64,000 bases of DNA from Prevotella sp. (lineage in GTDB: Bacteria > Bacteroidota > Bacteroidia > Bacteroidales > Bacteroidaceae), in assembly GCA_017410365.1 (NCBI GenBank), contig JAFQQY010000037.1, positions 1-64,000 of the forward strand, read 5' to 3'. The notes beneath the pieces were generated by a model, which was not told where the DNA came from, ran no database searches, and saw only the letters and a program-made list of their open reading frames with translations. Made by a program: the position numbers and the translations under genes. The first letter of the stretch is position 1. Every line of letters begins with the position of its first letter. This document shows, piece after piece, positions 18,401 through 25,513 of the stretch.

Positions 18401-18464
18401 CCGATAGGTTCAGACTAATAAGAAGGAGTGTTGGTCCGAGGATTTTTTTTAGGAGTGTAGACAT
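15438..18464 (-). CDS. secreted beta-helix plus TIM-barrel-like pectin-locus protein
   Basis: A 1008-residue exported protein. Residues 1-22 are a signal peptide. Residues ~45-480 read as a right-handed beta-helix of the pectate-lyase superfamily (IQSAIDYV...GVVLLPKGLYEISRPL, then repeated short strands with NARNCWVRLVNFRHFAGSAV). Residues ~560-930 look like a glycosidase-type alpha/beta barrel (GLIVFNQNYGLWYDRRRDD, QHYFQHNILEAGAHWVDCPW, HSIGEEFTGP, DIICIEQWFYH). Both halves occur in uncharacterised Bacteroidota DUF families of pectin loci; I do not recognise a characterised activity. E in GEEFTGP and E in CIEQWFYH are candidate catalytic acids. A lyase-glycosidase fusion for rhamnogalacturonan is a reasonable guess only. 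Confidence 0.7.
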   Translation of the reverse strand: MSTLLKKILGPTLLLISLNLSAQNVPMDYSYCGYHRSEKQIPNAEVVIKLPCTKGDSYYLIQSAIDYVSSLTPDKETGMRGVVLLPKGLYEISRPLRISASGVVLRGADRNETIIRKTGWDRGAAIYIEGVDDRQYGEPIDINDELIKAGSIKLPLHGKDLKQGDEIVIVRPSTKEWIESLKCQSFGGGKELGFWGWHPGEIDIRWNRQILSISADSIELDAPLTTAIEKCWGGAKMMKYTWNGRVCESGVEQLTVESYYDRSLPMDEDHCWDGIYIANARNCWVRLVNFRHFAGSAVVVKESSEQVTVEDCKSYEPISEIGGMRRRTFYTLGQKTLFQRCYSEHGIHDFAVGICAAGPNAFVQCDSKESFGFSGPVSSWAAGVLFDCVNIDGHDIMFTNLGLERQGAGWNTANSTLWQCSAAGIYCSNPDENGKNIAHGCWAQCHGDSEYTMVNEHVKPWSLYQQQLAKRLDKNVDEQCRVMVRSTAATSSPTIEQAMQMAQEALAPRQTLEQWIDAAPSIESVDSKNIKDFNDFEGYLASKFKKEARSFVYGINEGKLTNQNALAVGGRINTPWWNGRLRPSEMAKAKPAITRFVPDNEGTGLTDRIDSVIAYMKKNGLIVFNQNYGLWYDRRRDDHERVRRKDGDVWAPFYEQPFARSGQGKAWDGLSKYDLTKPNKWYYGRIKEFADKGKAEGIWVINQHYFQHNILEAGAHWVDCPWRTANNINNTPFLEPVPFSGDKRIFTAHQFYDISNERLKELHRGYIRMTLDQLWTEGNIIHSIGEEFTGPLHFVQFWLDCISEWEKEKGRQVFVSLAVNKDVQDAILADPVRSKAVDIICIEQWFYHNKGLYAPEGGVNMAPRQYMRKIKYGSPRFEDVYKSVSEYTTKHPDKAVVYYAQKYPENAWAVLMAGGSCPGVSMANNDLKLAIPSMKPQKTVSSKSYMLSDENNILIYKTDDSSWQMPAERKGTYVIYKVNAKTGETKKTGKLKSGGSLSGNGIYWLRKN

Positions 18465-18473
18465 TTGTTTTAT

Positions 18474-18552
18474 GGAGTTAGGAATTAGGAGTTAGGAATT
18501 AGGAGTTAGGAATTAGGAGTTTGGAGTTTGGAGTTAAAGGGAGTTAAAGGCC
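18474..18552. repeat. gap-filling GTTAGGA/ATTAGGA heptad repeat
   Basis: Ten or so copies of GTTAGGA/ATTAGGA-like words, drifting to GTTTGGA and GTTAAAGGGA, begin ten bases upstream of the start codon of the 1008-residue protein gene. Same family as 11579-11635; the GGAGTTAAAGG variant recurs at 61970-62020. Confidence 0.85.
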
Positions 18553-18603
18553 ATTACCTTGACAAGCCCCCCTTAATTTCTAAACCAATTTGGAAGTTGT
18601 TTT

Positions 18604-18677
18604 TGTAGGGGCGGATCTGCGTATCCGCCCGTAAAACAGTTAAACTCATCGGGCAGATACGCCGATCTGCCCCTACA
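18604..18677. repeat. REP-like doublet of inverted hairpins
   Basis: Two 28-nt arms (18604-18631 and 18650-18677) are inverted copies matching at 25 of 28 positions. Each arm also folds on itself with a perfect 8-bp stem and 6-nt loop: GGGCGGAT/ATCCGCCC in the left and GGGCAGAT/ATCTGCCC in the right. The two arms differ by a G-C to A-T change on both sides of the stem. It lies in the 312-bp gap between the DUF3826 and 1008-residue genes. Confidence 0.8.
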
Positions 18678-18709
18678 GCAAGCACACCCTCATCTCTCAT
18701 CAACCTACT

Positions 18710-18776
18710 CCCCTCTCATATGGAGAGGGGTTGGGGGTGAGGCTTCTATCCCTTCGGGAGGGGTTAGGGGTAGGTC
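18710..18776. repeat. GC-rich hairpin and GGGGTTGGGGGT repeats
   Basis: CCCCTCTC (18710-18717) pairs perfectly with GAGAGGGG (18723-18730) over a 5-nt loop, followed by two GAGGGGTT(G/A)GGGGT(G/A)GG-like words up to the stop codon of the DUF3826 gene. This looks like a second small intergenic repeat family beside the REP-like doublet; it could also act as a terminator or mRNA end protector. Confidence 0.6.
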
Positions 18777-19442
18777 TTACTTCTTTTTCTTCTTTGCCTC
18801 TATGCGCTTATACCACTCTTCGCGCTCCTTTGTCAGGTCGTATCCGCGCTTGCTCAGATAGTTGTTTATGCGGCCCTTGTATTTGCCGAACCATCCGTGC
18901 TTCTTGTTAGAGTTCTCTGCATCCATGGCAAACTCGCGTGCCTCCTTGAGCCATGCCAGAATCTGCACCTTCTCTTCTTCTTTGAGCGATGGAATCATAT
19001 CCAGTGTGGCATCGTAGGTAACCTTTACCACGTTGTATGTCATACCGTCTTTCACTGCCTCCACCTTCTCTGCTGGCAAATAACAAGAAAGTGCTGACTC
19101 AAACTCAAAGTGATGCTTGTAGAGTTCTGCAGAGCATTCCTTTTCTGCCTCTTCTATCATAAGGTCCTTAGCCTTGCCGGTGTAAGCATCCTTTGCAGCC
19201 TTCTTCTTTGCATCGCGTACCTTATATATATCGTTAAGCAGGAAATAGCGGTTGGCAATGATGTTGCGCACGCTAAGGGCTGAAACTTCGTCTTTGATTT
19301 CCAACTTATCTACAATCTTCTGTGAACGGCCTACGATGCTCTGTACATAGGCTGAGTCCTGTCCCTCTGTGTTCAGAGCGACCCCTTGTGCTGATACCAT
19401 CAGCGGGAACATAATCAATAAAAGAGAAAATAACTTTTTCAT
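18777..19442 (-). CDS. secreted DUF3826 family protein
   Basis: A 221-residue exported protein starting at MKKLFSLLLIMFPLMVSAQ; an in-frame ATG four codons further upstream (19454) is less likely because it would precede the signal peptide. The mature part is helical and lysine-rich with conserved NRYF and GWFGKYKGRINNYL segments. The DUF3826 family occurs almost only in Bacteroidota pectin and rhamnogalacturonan loci; its function is unknown. It lies downstream of the PL1 gene across a gap with a 28-nt inverted repeat. Confidence 0.82.
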   Translation of the reverse strand: MKKLFSLLLIMFPLMVSAQGVALNTEGQDSAYVQSIVGRSQKIVDKLEIKDEVSALSVRNIIANRYFLLNDIYKVRDAKKKAAKDAYTGKAKDLMIEEAEKECSAELYKHHFEFESALSCYLPAEKVEAVKDGMTYNVVKVTYDATLDMIPSLKEEEKVQILAWLKEAREFAMDAENSNKKHGWFGKYKGRINNYLSKRGYDLTKEREEWYKRIEAKKKKK

Positions 19443-19492
19443 TATGCTATACATTTTATTAAGAAACGACTATGAATTAATTATTTGTTTAA

Positions 19493-19582
19493 ACAACGAA
19501 TTACACGAATTACACGAATTAAAATACTACTATTTAGCTTGACATAGCAGAAAAAATTCGTTTAATTCGTGTAATTCGTTGT
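19493..19582. repeat. 28-nt inverted repeat built from ACGAATTAC words
   Basis: Bases 19493-19520 and 19555-19582 are inverted copies with one mismatch in 28, and each arm is itself a tandem of the 9-nt word ACGAATTAC. In the transcript running from the PL1 gene to the DUF3826 gene it would form a strong hairpin with a 34-nt loop. It might be a processing or stability element inside the operon. Confidence 0.8.
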
Positions 19583-19594
19583 CGTAAAAATCGA

Positions 19595-21313
19595 CTACAT
19601 CAACTTACCTTTCTCAGCAAGAGTGTCGTAGTTGTTGTTCAGGTTGCGCCAGTCGGTGCGTGTCTTAGTGCTGATACCGTTGATATACTTCTCGATGTTT
19701 GTATACCCGTCACCGGTGCAGTCGCCATTAGCATCACTTGCGTCGTTAGGATTCAAGCCGTTGGCCTTCTCCCATTCGTCTGGCATACCGTCCTTATCTG
19801 TGTCAACATAAGGAGTACCGTTATACTCAGGATAACCGCCCATCTGGTCAGGGTGAGTGATGATACCCAACTTATAAGACTCGCTGTCCATGCGGCGATA
19901 CTTGAATGTGCCTTCCTCGTTCTTTGACTTGTCGTGCAATCCCCACATGTTGGCCTTTGCCTCCTTAGCCATCTTCTTGTCATAATATGGTTCGCCGCTC
20001 CTTACTTCCTGAATGATTCTCTGGTCAACGATGTCGCGAACAGGAATGTTAGCACCAACATTGTCCAATACATGGTTGTAGGCTGCCTGTGCAGAAATGA
20101 TTCTTACGTAAGGCATAGCGAAAGGCTTGTCTGTGCGCATCAACTCTGTGTAACCTTCAGTACCGTCCTGTGTCTCAATCTGAATACCTCTGTTCCAGTT
20201 GTCGGCTGTAATCTCAGGATAACCCTCCATGATGTTGCCGGCAGCATAAACACGGCCATACACCTTCTTGTTGTTGCGGCTCAGTCCTGATTCTGGTTTA
20301 AGGATTCTGTGGCCTACGGTAGAAGACTTAGATGTAGCAGGACCTGGCTTGTAGTAGTTGTTAATCATATTGAACATAGCGCTATAGTCGCCACCGTCTG
20401 ATGAGCGGTGTACCCAGTTGAACACTACGTTGTTTACGAAGTTGAACACGCCGTTCCAACCGATAGACGGGTTACGTCCGGTGTTCGATGCCCAAAGGTT
20501 GCGCACGAAAGCACAGTTCTCACCGCCAAGAGTAGAACCGAAAGAGTGGTTCCATGTGTCGAGACACTTGGCAGAGATAGTGTTCTGAATAGTTACGTTT
20601 ACTGTTGGCAGCTTCTCTTCCTTATAAGTCTCGCCCGGTCTGTACATGTGGCGATAGAAAGATATATTCTCGTCAAGACCCCACTCGCAAGAGCAGTGGT
20701 CAATCATGATGTTTCCTACAGGATTTCCTCCAAATGAGTCCTCACGGTTCAATACCATTGTGTCGCCGCGGCGGAAACGCATGTGGCGCACGATAACGTC
20801 GTGGGTATTGACCTGGAACGATTCCCCGGCAATGCAAATGCCATCACCAGGTGCAGTCTGGCCTGCAATTGTTATATATGGAGCGCGCACGTAGATAGGC
20901 GACTTGAGGTTGATGATACCGCAAACATTGAACACAATGATGCGGGCACCGCCCTGTTCGCAAGCCCAACGGAATGAGCCCGGACCATCGTCGTTGAGGT
21001 TGGTAACGGTAAGCACCTTACCACCGCGTCCTCCGAAAGTGTACATACCACCGCCTTCAGCTCCTGGGAATGCCGGAATCAGAGCCTGTGGCAGGTCGTA
21101 TGGACGTCGTGCCCATGGCACGTATGGTCTGCCCTCTGCGGCTTCTTTCATTACTATAGGCTCTGCTACAGCCCATGCAGAATCAGAATGTGCAGTCCAT
21201 TCCTTCTTCATGTTAGCCAATTTCTGCTTAGCCTCCTCTGTAAGCTGTGGATACTGCGCGCTTGCTGATGCGCTTATCAGCAGGGCAGTTGCAAGTGTTA
21301 GTACGTGTTTCAT
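19595..21313 (-). CDS. secreted PL1 family pectate lyase
   Basis: A 572-residue exported enzyme with a signal peptide at 1-19. FPGAEGGGMYTFGGRGGKV followed by VTNLNDDGPGSFRWA is the usual opening of Bacteroidota PL1 lyases; the parallel beta-helix follows with IMIDHCSCEWGLDENISFYR and a WNHSFGSTLGG region. The last ~70 residues (DTDKDGMPDEWEKANGLNPN, DANGDCTGDGYTNIEKYING) form a calcium-binding-type DxDxDG segment. It cuts homogalacturonan by calcium-dependent beta-elimination. It lies within the pectin locus and can be read through from the gene upstream or from its own start in the 90-bp gap. Confidence 0.92.
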   Translation of the reverse strand: MKHVLTLATALLISASASAQYPQLTEEAKQKLANMKKEWTAHSDSAWAVAEPIVMKEAAEGRPYVPWARRPYDLPQALIPAFPGAEGGGMYTFGGRGGKVLTVTNLNDDGPGSFRWACEQGGARIIVFNVCGIINLKSPIYVRAPYITIAGQTAPGDGICIAGESFQVNTHDVIVRHMRFRRGDTMVLNREDSFGGNPVGNIMIDHCSCEWGLDENISFYRHMYRPGETYKEEKLPTVNVTIQNTISAKCLDTWNHSFGSTLGGENCAFVRNLWASNTGRNPSIGWNGVFNFVNNVVFNWVHRSSDGGDYSAMFNMINNYYKPGPATSKSSTVGHRILKPESGLSRNNKKVYGRVYAAGNIMEGYPEITADNWNRGIQIETQDGTEGYTELMRTDKPFAMPYVRIISAQAAYNHVLDNVGANIPVRDIVDQRIIQEVRSGEPYYDKKMAKEAKANMWGLHDKSKNEEGTFKYRRMDSESYKLGIITHPDQMGGYPEYNGTPYVDTDKDGMPDEWEKANGLNPNDASDANGDCTGDGYTNIEKYINGISTKTRTDWRNLNNNYDTLAEKGKLM

Positions 21314-21351
21314 TGTTTTTATTTCAATTATTAGTTATAGTCTTTTTAAGA

Positions 21352-21388
21352 ATAAGGAACGAAGCCCCTTTTGTGCCCCGTTCCTTAT
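21352..21388 (-). terminator. terminator after the 520-residue protein gene
   Basis: ATAAGGAACG (21352-21361) pairs perfectly with CGTTCCTTAT (21379-21388), with a GC-rich inner part and a short T-run beyond on the minus strand. It partly separates the upstream gene from the PL1 gene. Confidence 0.75.
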
Positions 21389-21404
21389 GTTATATAGTCA
21401 ACAA

Positions 21405-22967
21405 TTACTTGTTGAAGAACTTCTTGCCGTTTACGATGATGATGCCCTTATAGCTTGCATCAACCTTCTGGCCAGAGAGGTTATAGATTGCGTTCTTCTT
21501 AACTGGAGTTACAACCTCAACGTTTTCGATACCTGAAGCACCACCGCGTGTGATAACGAACTTGGTGATGAATACGTTTGTGCTTGCCTTAGAACGAGAA
21601 ATCTTGATAGTCTTGCTACCAGCACCTTCAGCCACCTTGTAAGTATTTGTATTAGGCTGCTGACCAAGGTCTGGGTGTGTATTGTTCCAAACCATATTGT
21701 CGCCCTCGTCGATTTCATAACCATTCTCGAACAACATATAGAGTGTACCATTTGCATCTGTATCCTTGTTGCGATAACCTGTGATTGCAATCTCATCATC
21801 AGCCTCAAGAGCCTGATCAATAGTGATGAGTATGTAGTCTGTCTCAATGTTTGCCTTCTTTGTATTTATACTGAGTGTATAATAATCACCGTTAGCATAG
21901 TTGATACGGCCATCAGCTGCACCGTGAGCTGTTGCAACACCGCCTACTTCAGTAGCGCCATCAGCACCACCTTCCCAGAAGTAAATAGCATTTGCAGGAA
22001 TCTCTGGACCTGCTGCAGGAGCTGGAGTGAACTCCCAACCATTGAAACCAAGCTGTGTGCTCTCGCAGAATACATAGTATGTCTTGCCTGCTTCCATCTC
22101 GAATGTGATGTAACCAAAGAATGGCTGGTTACCAGCACCGATGATATAAGGTTCAGAATCTTCGCCAGTTTCAGCATTTACCTTAGCAGCCTTGTGGATA
22201 GAGTCGATTTCCTCTGAAGAGAGATACTTCTTAACGCTTACAGAATCAGTAGCACCCTCTGGGAGAATCTTGTGGTTCTGGCCATTGATGTAACCTTCAG
22301 CCTTATAAGCTATAGGAAGAGCTGTTGCAGCGTCAACAACATAAGTTCTACGGTTACCCTTGTTCACCCATGTTCCAATCTTAATTGTACCTGCTGTTGT
22401 AGCAGTAAACTTGTAGTAAAGACCCATTTCAGGAACACCAAGGCTTCCGTCTGGTTTGTAGAATGTGTACAAAGGACGATACTTTGTGTGCTCAACACCA
22501 TTCTCGTCAACGTATGTAGCAGGAACATCGTCTGTCATAATAGCCTCAGCCTCAATCTTAGCTGCTGGGTTACCTGTACCCTGAATCCATGCCCAGTTAA
22601 TATCGCCCTGGTTCTTCTGCTGCCATTTGATTTCGCTCCATGAGTTAACTGTACCGTCAGCATTGATGTCAACGTGAGTTGCTGTATTGTCACCAGCTAC
22701 ATCTGGCACGTCAGCTGGAACAGAACCACCAACTGCCTCAACTGTTACGCTGGCTGTCTTCATAACTACAACAGAACCTCTTTCGTCCTTGTTTGTAGCA
22801 ACATCACCATAAGAACCATCCTCGTTCAAAGGCAGAACTGCTTTGAACTCATCTGACAGTGTCAAAGCACCAGTCTCGGCATTGCGCTCAATGGCAACGT
22901 ACTTTTCCTGAGCATTAACGCTCATAGTTACGAGTGCAACTGCAATTAAAGTAAAAATTTTCTTCAT
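21405..22967 (-). CDS. secreted beta-rich protein with C-terminal sorting-type module
   Basis: A 520-residue exported protein of unknown function. Residues 1-19 are a signal peptide. The middle has two beta-sandwich-like regions; the second (~340-470) begins PANAIYFWEGG and resembles modules seen in Prevotella surface proteins and could be carbohydrate-binding. The last ~40 residues (NAIYNLSGQKVDASYKGIII then VNGKKFF) are the short C-terminal module common on exported Prevotella proteins, probably a type IX secretion or anchoring signal. It has its own promoter, isolated from the SusCD operon by a terminator, so it may be produced independently. Confidence 0.72.
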   Translation of the reverse strand: MKKIFTLIAVALVTMSVNAQEKYVAIERNAETGALTLSDEFKAVLPLNEDGSYGDVATNKDERGSVVVMKTASVTVEAVGGSVPADVPDVAGDNTATHVDINADGTVNSWSEIKWQQKNQGDINWAWIQGTGNPAAKIEAEAIMTDDVPATYVDENGVEHTKYRPLYTFYKPDGSLGVPEMGLYYKFTATTAGTIKIGTWVNKGNRRTYVVDAATALPIAYKAEGYINGQNHKILPEGATDSVSVKKYLSSEEIDSIHKAAKVNAETGEDSEPYIIGAGNQPFFGYITFEMEAGKTYYVFCESTQLGFNGWEFTPAPAAGPEIPANAIYFWEGGADGATEVGGVATAHGAADGRINYANGDYYTLSINTKKANIETDYILITIDQALEADDEIAITGYRNKDTDANGTLYMLFENGYEIDEGDNMVWNNTHPDLGQQPNTNTYKVAEGAGSKTIKISRSKASTNVFITKFVITRGGASGIENVEVVTPVKKNAIYNLSGQKVDASYKGIIIVNGKKFFNK

Positions 22968-23114
22968 AAATTTAAATATTTAAATTGGTTATAAAAAAAT
23001 AGTTATAGTCATTATGTCGTTTAAAAGACGAAATATGCATCATATTGTAACTGACAATCTTATGCGTTTAACCTTAATTAACGCAAAATATCAAAGATAA
23101 TAGTTTTAACGATG

Positions 23115-23146
23115 CAAATATAATAATAAAATATTTACGGTACAAA
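23115..23146 (-). promoter_or_regulatory. promoter of the 520-residue protein gene
   Basis: On the minus strand: TTTG (23146-23143), 20 bases, TATATTTG (23122-23115). Predicted start near 23109, giving a long leader of about 140 nt with no obvious structure. Confidence 0.7.
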
Positions 23147-23161
23147 TATAACAAACAAAAA

Positions 23162-23192
23162 TAGGGCTCCCACGATGTGGAAGCCCTTATTT
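23162..23192 (-). terminator. terminator of the SusCD operon
   Basis: On the minus strand an 11-bp stem (AAGGGCTTCCAC with GTGGGAGCCCT) over a 3-nt loop is followed by ATTTTTG. It begins 16 bases after the susD stop. Confidence 0.85.
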
Positions 23193-23207
23193 TAACTATT
23201 CTGATAA

Positions 23208-25385
23208 TTATTCAGCCAATGGGTTGAATGTACCAGGAGCATTTCCGTTGTTATTGTCCTCCCAACCGATAGTCTGCTCCAAGTCTTTGTTCTGTGTAGA
23301 AGCAGCAGTACTAAGACCGAGGAAGTAGTACTTAGGACGGAAGTTCATGTAAAGCAGATTGTGGTTAGAATCGTAACCGTCACCACGCTTTTCATTAACT
23401 ACAAGATTTTCGTTGTACCACAAAGCCAAAGTTTCAATCTGTGGCTTAAGTTCCTTGCGAAGGTCAACACCCTCAGGACGAACTACGCCAGCAACAACTA
23501 ATGGATCGCTGTCGTATGTAGTACCTCCAACTCCATACTTATCAGCAGTGCGGAACTCGATGTTCTCACGGCGCTGACCGTTCAGAGGTTTAAAGCCAAG
23601 CCATGTGCATGTGTTGCCACCCCAACCTGTCAGCTGAAGTGATGAAGCGATAGCTTCCTGACCAACACCACCATCGAACAACATCCAACGACGGAGATCG
23701 TCGAAACGCTTGCCTTCGTATGCCAACTCTATCTGACGCTCGTAAAGGATTGCGCTCATACATGTTGCCTGATCAGCATCAACACCGTCAAGTCCTTCCT
23801 TACCTGCCTCATAACCTGCACGCTGACGAATCTGCTTCAAATAGCCAACAGCTTCTGTTGTATGACCAGTTGCACATGCAACCTCGGCAAGGTTAAGAAG
23901 CACCTCTGCATAACGCATTTCGATGAGTGGAGCAGAAGAGAAGAATGGACCAGCGCCCTTCAAAGTAAGAGCATCCCACTGATATAGTGGTGATGAGTTC
24001 ATGTCCATATCATCTGACTTCTTACGAACATAAACACCGCGCTTGCTGCCGAGCAAGTTGTCTGCCGCATATGAGTTGCCGCTTTCTGGGTTGCCCTGGT
24101 CGTTAACGTCAACATACCATACATAGTTCCACAATGTATAGTTCTTGCTATCTGCAGGGTTGTTAGGATTCATCACTGTAGCATCACCATTGTAAGCCCA
24201 ACGGAAACCTGGGAATGCAAATGTATGATAGAAACGTGGGTCACGGTCAACAAATGGCAACTTTGCATTGTATGCAGAATCTGACTTTGGCAATTTTGTA
24301 TATGTTCCTGCACCAGCTGGAATCTTACCGTCTGCCATTGGGAACATATCAATCATCATTCTTGATGGTGTATAGCCTGCGCCAAAACTTGTTACATTAG
24401 AAGGACGGATATTGCGCTCCCAACGGTTGTTCTTCTGATTGTCAAGACCATCACCAGTGATGTTGTTGTGCAATGTTACAAATACTGCCTCTGAGTTCTT
24501 TGTTGATGTAAGGAACTGCTTAGAGAAAGCAGCACCATTCAAACCGCTTGCCTGATACAGACCATAACCACAAGCATTGATTGTATCCATACCTGCAGAC
24601 ATCTGCTGATATGCATATTCCCAACGAGCCTGATCGTTAGCACGGTTGAACAATGGACTACACCACAGCAGCAGTACACGACCCTTCAAAGCCACTGCTG
24701 TACCAGAAGTTACGCGACCATAGTTGCTACCGCTCCAACCGCCGTGTGAAGTCTCTGCATATAGCATCTTAGCAGAACGGTCAAGGTCTTCAAGGATAAA
24801 GTTGATACATTCCTTTGCTGAAGAACGTGGAGTGAACACGCCTTCTACAGGTTCCTGAACCTTATCAACAAGAGGCACACCACCATACCACTTAACAAGG
24901 TTGTAGTAGCACCATGCACGGAAGAAATAAACCTGTCCAAGCAGAATATCCTTTTGTTCCTGTGGAAGAGAACTGCCAGAAATACCAGCAATACAGTCGT
25001 TGATGTTACGGATACGACCATACACAGCCTCCTGAATGTTGTTATGTGTTGCCATAAAGAAATCTGGAACTGCATTATTAGTGCTTCCAGAACTTAATTC
25101 ATTCTGTGGGTCAACAAACACACTCAATCCTGCATACTCCTCTGTAGAAGAAGCAGCCATATCGTTTGCACCCATAGAAGGAGTCTTCCAGCTGAGATCA
25201 CCTGTTGTTGGCAAACTCCAACTATAAATATCATTGACACGTCCATCAGCGCCTTGATAATCGTTGTATATCTCAGCGTTAACGTTGTCGTAATTCTTCT
25301 TTTCGTCAAGGAAGTCCTGACTGCAAGAAGCGAATGCCATCGCACCAATGAGGCCGAGGCCTATTAACTTTATATTTGCTTTCAT
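23208..25385 (-). CDS. SusD/RagB family outer-membrane glycan-binding lipoprotein
   Basis: A 725-residue lipoprotein with lipobox FASC at 17-20. The TPR-rich SusD fold is recognisable: QVYFFRAWCYYNLVKWYGGV near residue 155 and the C-terminal ILYERQIELAYEGKRFDDLR with RRWMLF. It forms the lid of the SusC transporter and binds oligosaccharides at the cell surface. It follows susC by 128 bp, a gap made entirely of short repeats. Given the neighbours, the ligand is probably a pectin or rhamnogalacturonan fragment. Confidence 0.96.
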   Translation of the reverse strand: MKANIKLIGLGLIGAMAFASCSQDFLDEKKNYDNVNAEIYNDYQGADGRVNDIYSWSLPTTGDLSWKTPSMGANDMAASSTEEYAGLSVFVDPQNELSSGSTNNAVPDFFMATHNNIQEAVYGRIRNINDCIAGISGSSLPQEQKDILLGQVYFFRAWCYYNLVKWYGGVPLVDKVQEPVEGVFTPRSSAKECINFILEDLDRSAKMLYAETSHGGWSGSNYGRVTSGTAVALKGRVLLLWCSPLFNRANDQARWEYAYQQMSAGMDTINACGYGLYQASGLNGAAFSKQFLTSTKNSEAVFVTLHNNITGDGLDNQKNNRWERNIRPSNVTSFGAGYTPSRMMIDMFPMADGKIPAGAGTYTKLPKSDSAYNAKLPFVDRDPRFYHTFAFPGFRWAYNGDATVMNPNNPADSKNYTLWNYVWYVDVNDQGNPESGNSYAADNLLGSKRGVYVRKKSDDMDMNSSPLYQWDALTLKGAGPFFSSAPLIEMRYAEVLLNLAEVACATGHTTEAVGYLKQIRQRAGYEAGKEGLDGVDADQATCMSAILYERQIELAYEGKRFDDLRRWMLFDGGVGQEAIASSLQLTGWGGNTCTWLGFKPLNGQRRENIEFRTADKYGVGGTTYDSDPLVVAGVVRPEGVDLRKELKPQIETLALWYNENLVVNEKRGDGYDSNHNLLYMNFRPKYYFLGLSTAASTQNKDLEQTIGWEDNNNGNAPGTFNPLAE

Positions 25386-25400
25386 TATTGTATTTATTTT

Positions 25401-25509
25401 AGTTGACGAGTTGACAAGTTTGTGAGTTTATAAGTTCATAAGTTTATAAGTTATGCACCATTACATATAACTTGTCTACTCGTTTACTTGTCTACTCGTT
25501 TACTTGTTT
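25401..25509. repeat. gap-filling AAGTTTAT/GACAAGTT words between susC and susD
   Basis: The left half is a 10-nt tandem (AGTTTATAAG, AGTTCATAAG, GAGTTGACAA); the right half is the inverse orientation (ACTTGTCTACTCGTTT twice). ACGAGTTGACAAGTT (25406-25420) can pair with AACTTGTCTACTCGT (25469-25483) at 14 of 15 positions. It fills the gap and reaches the susC stop region. Confidence 0.8.
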
Positions 25510-25513
25510 TACT

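Noticed and set aside
20706..21536. Open frames on the plus strand opposite the PL1 lyase and the 520-residue protein gene
   Set aside because: They are antisense shadows; the minus-strand proteins have signal peptides and conserved motifs.
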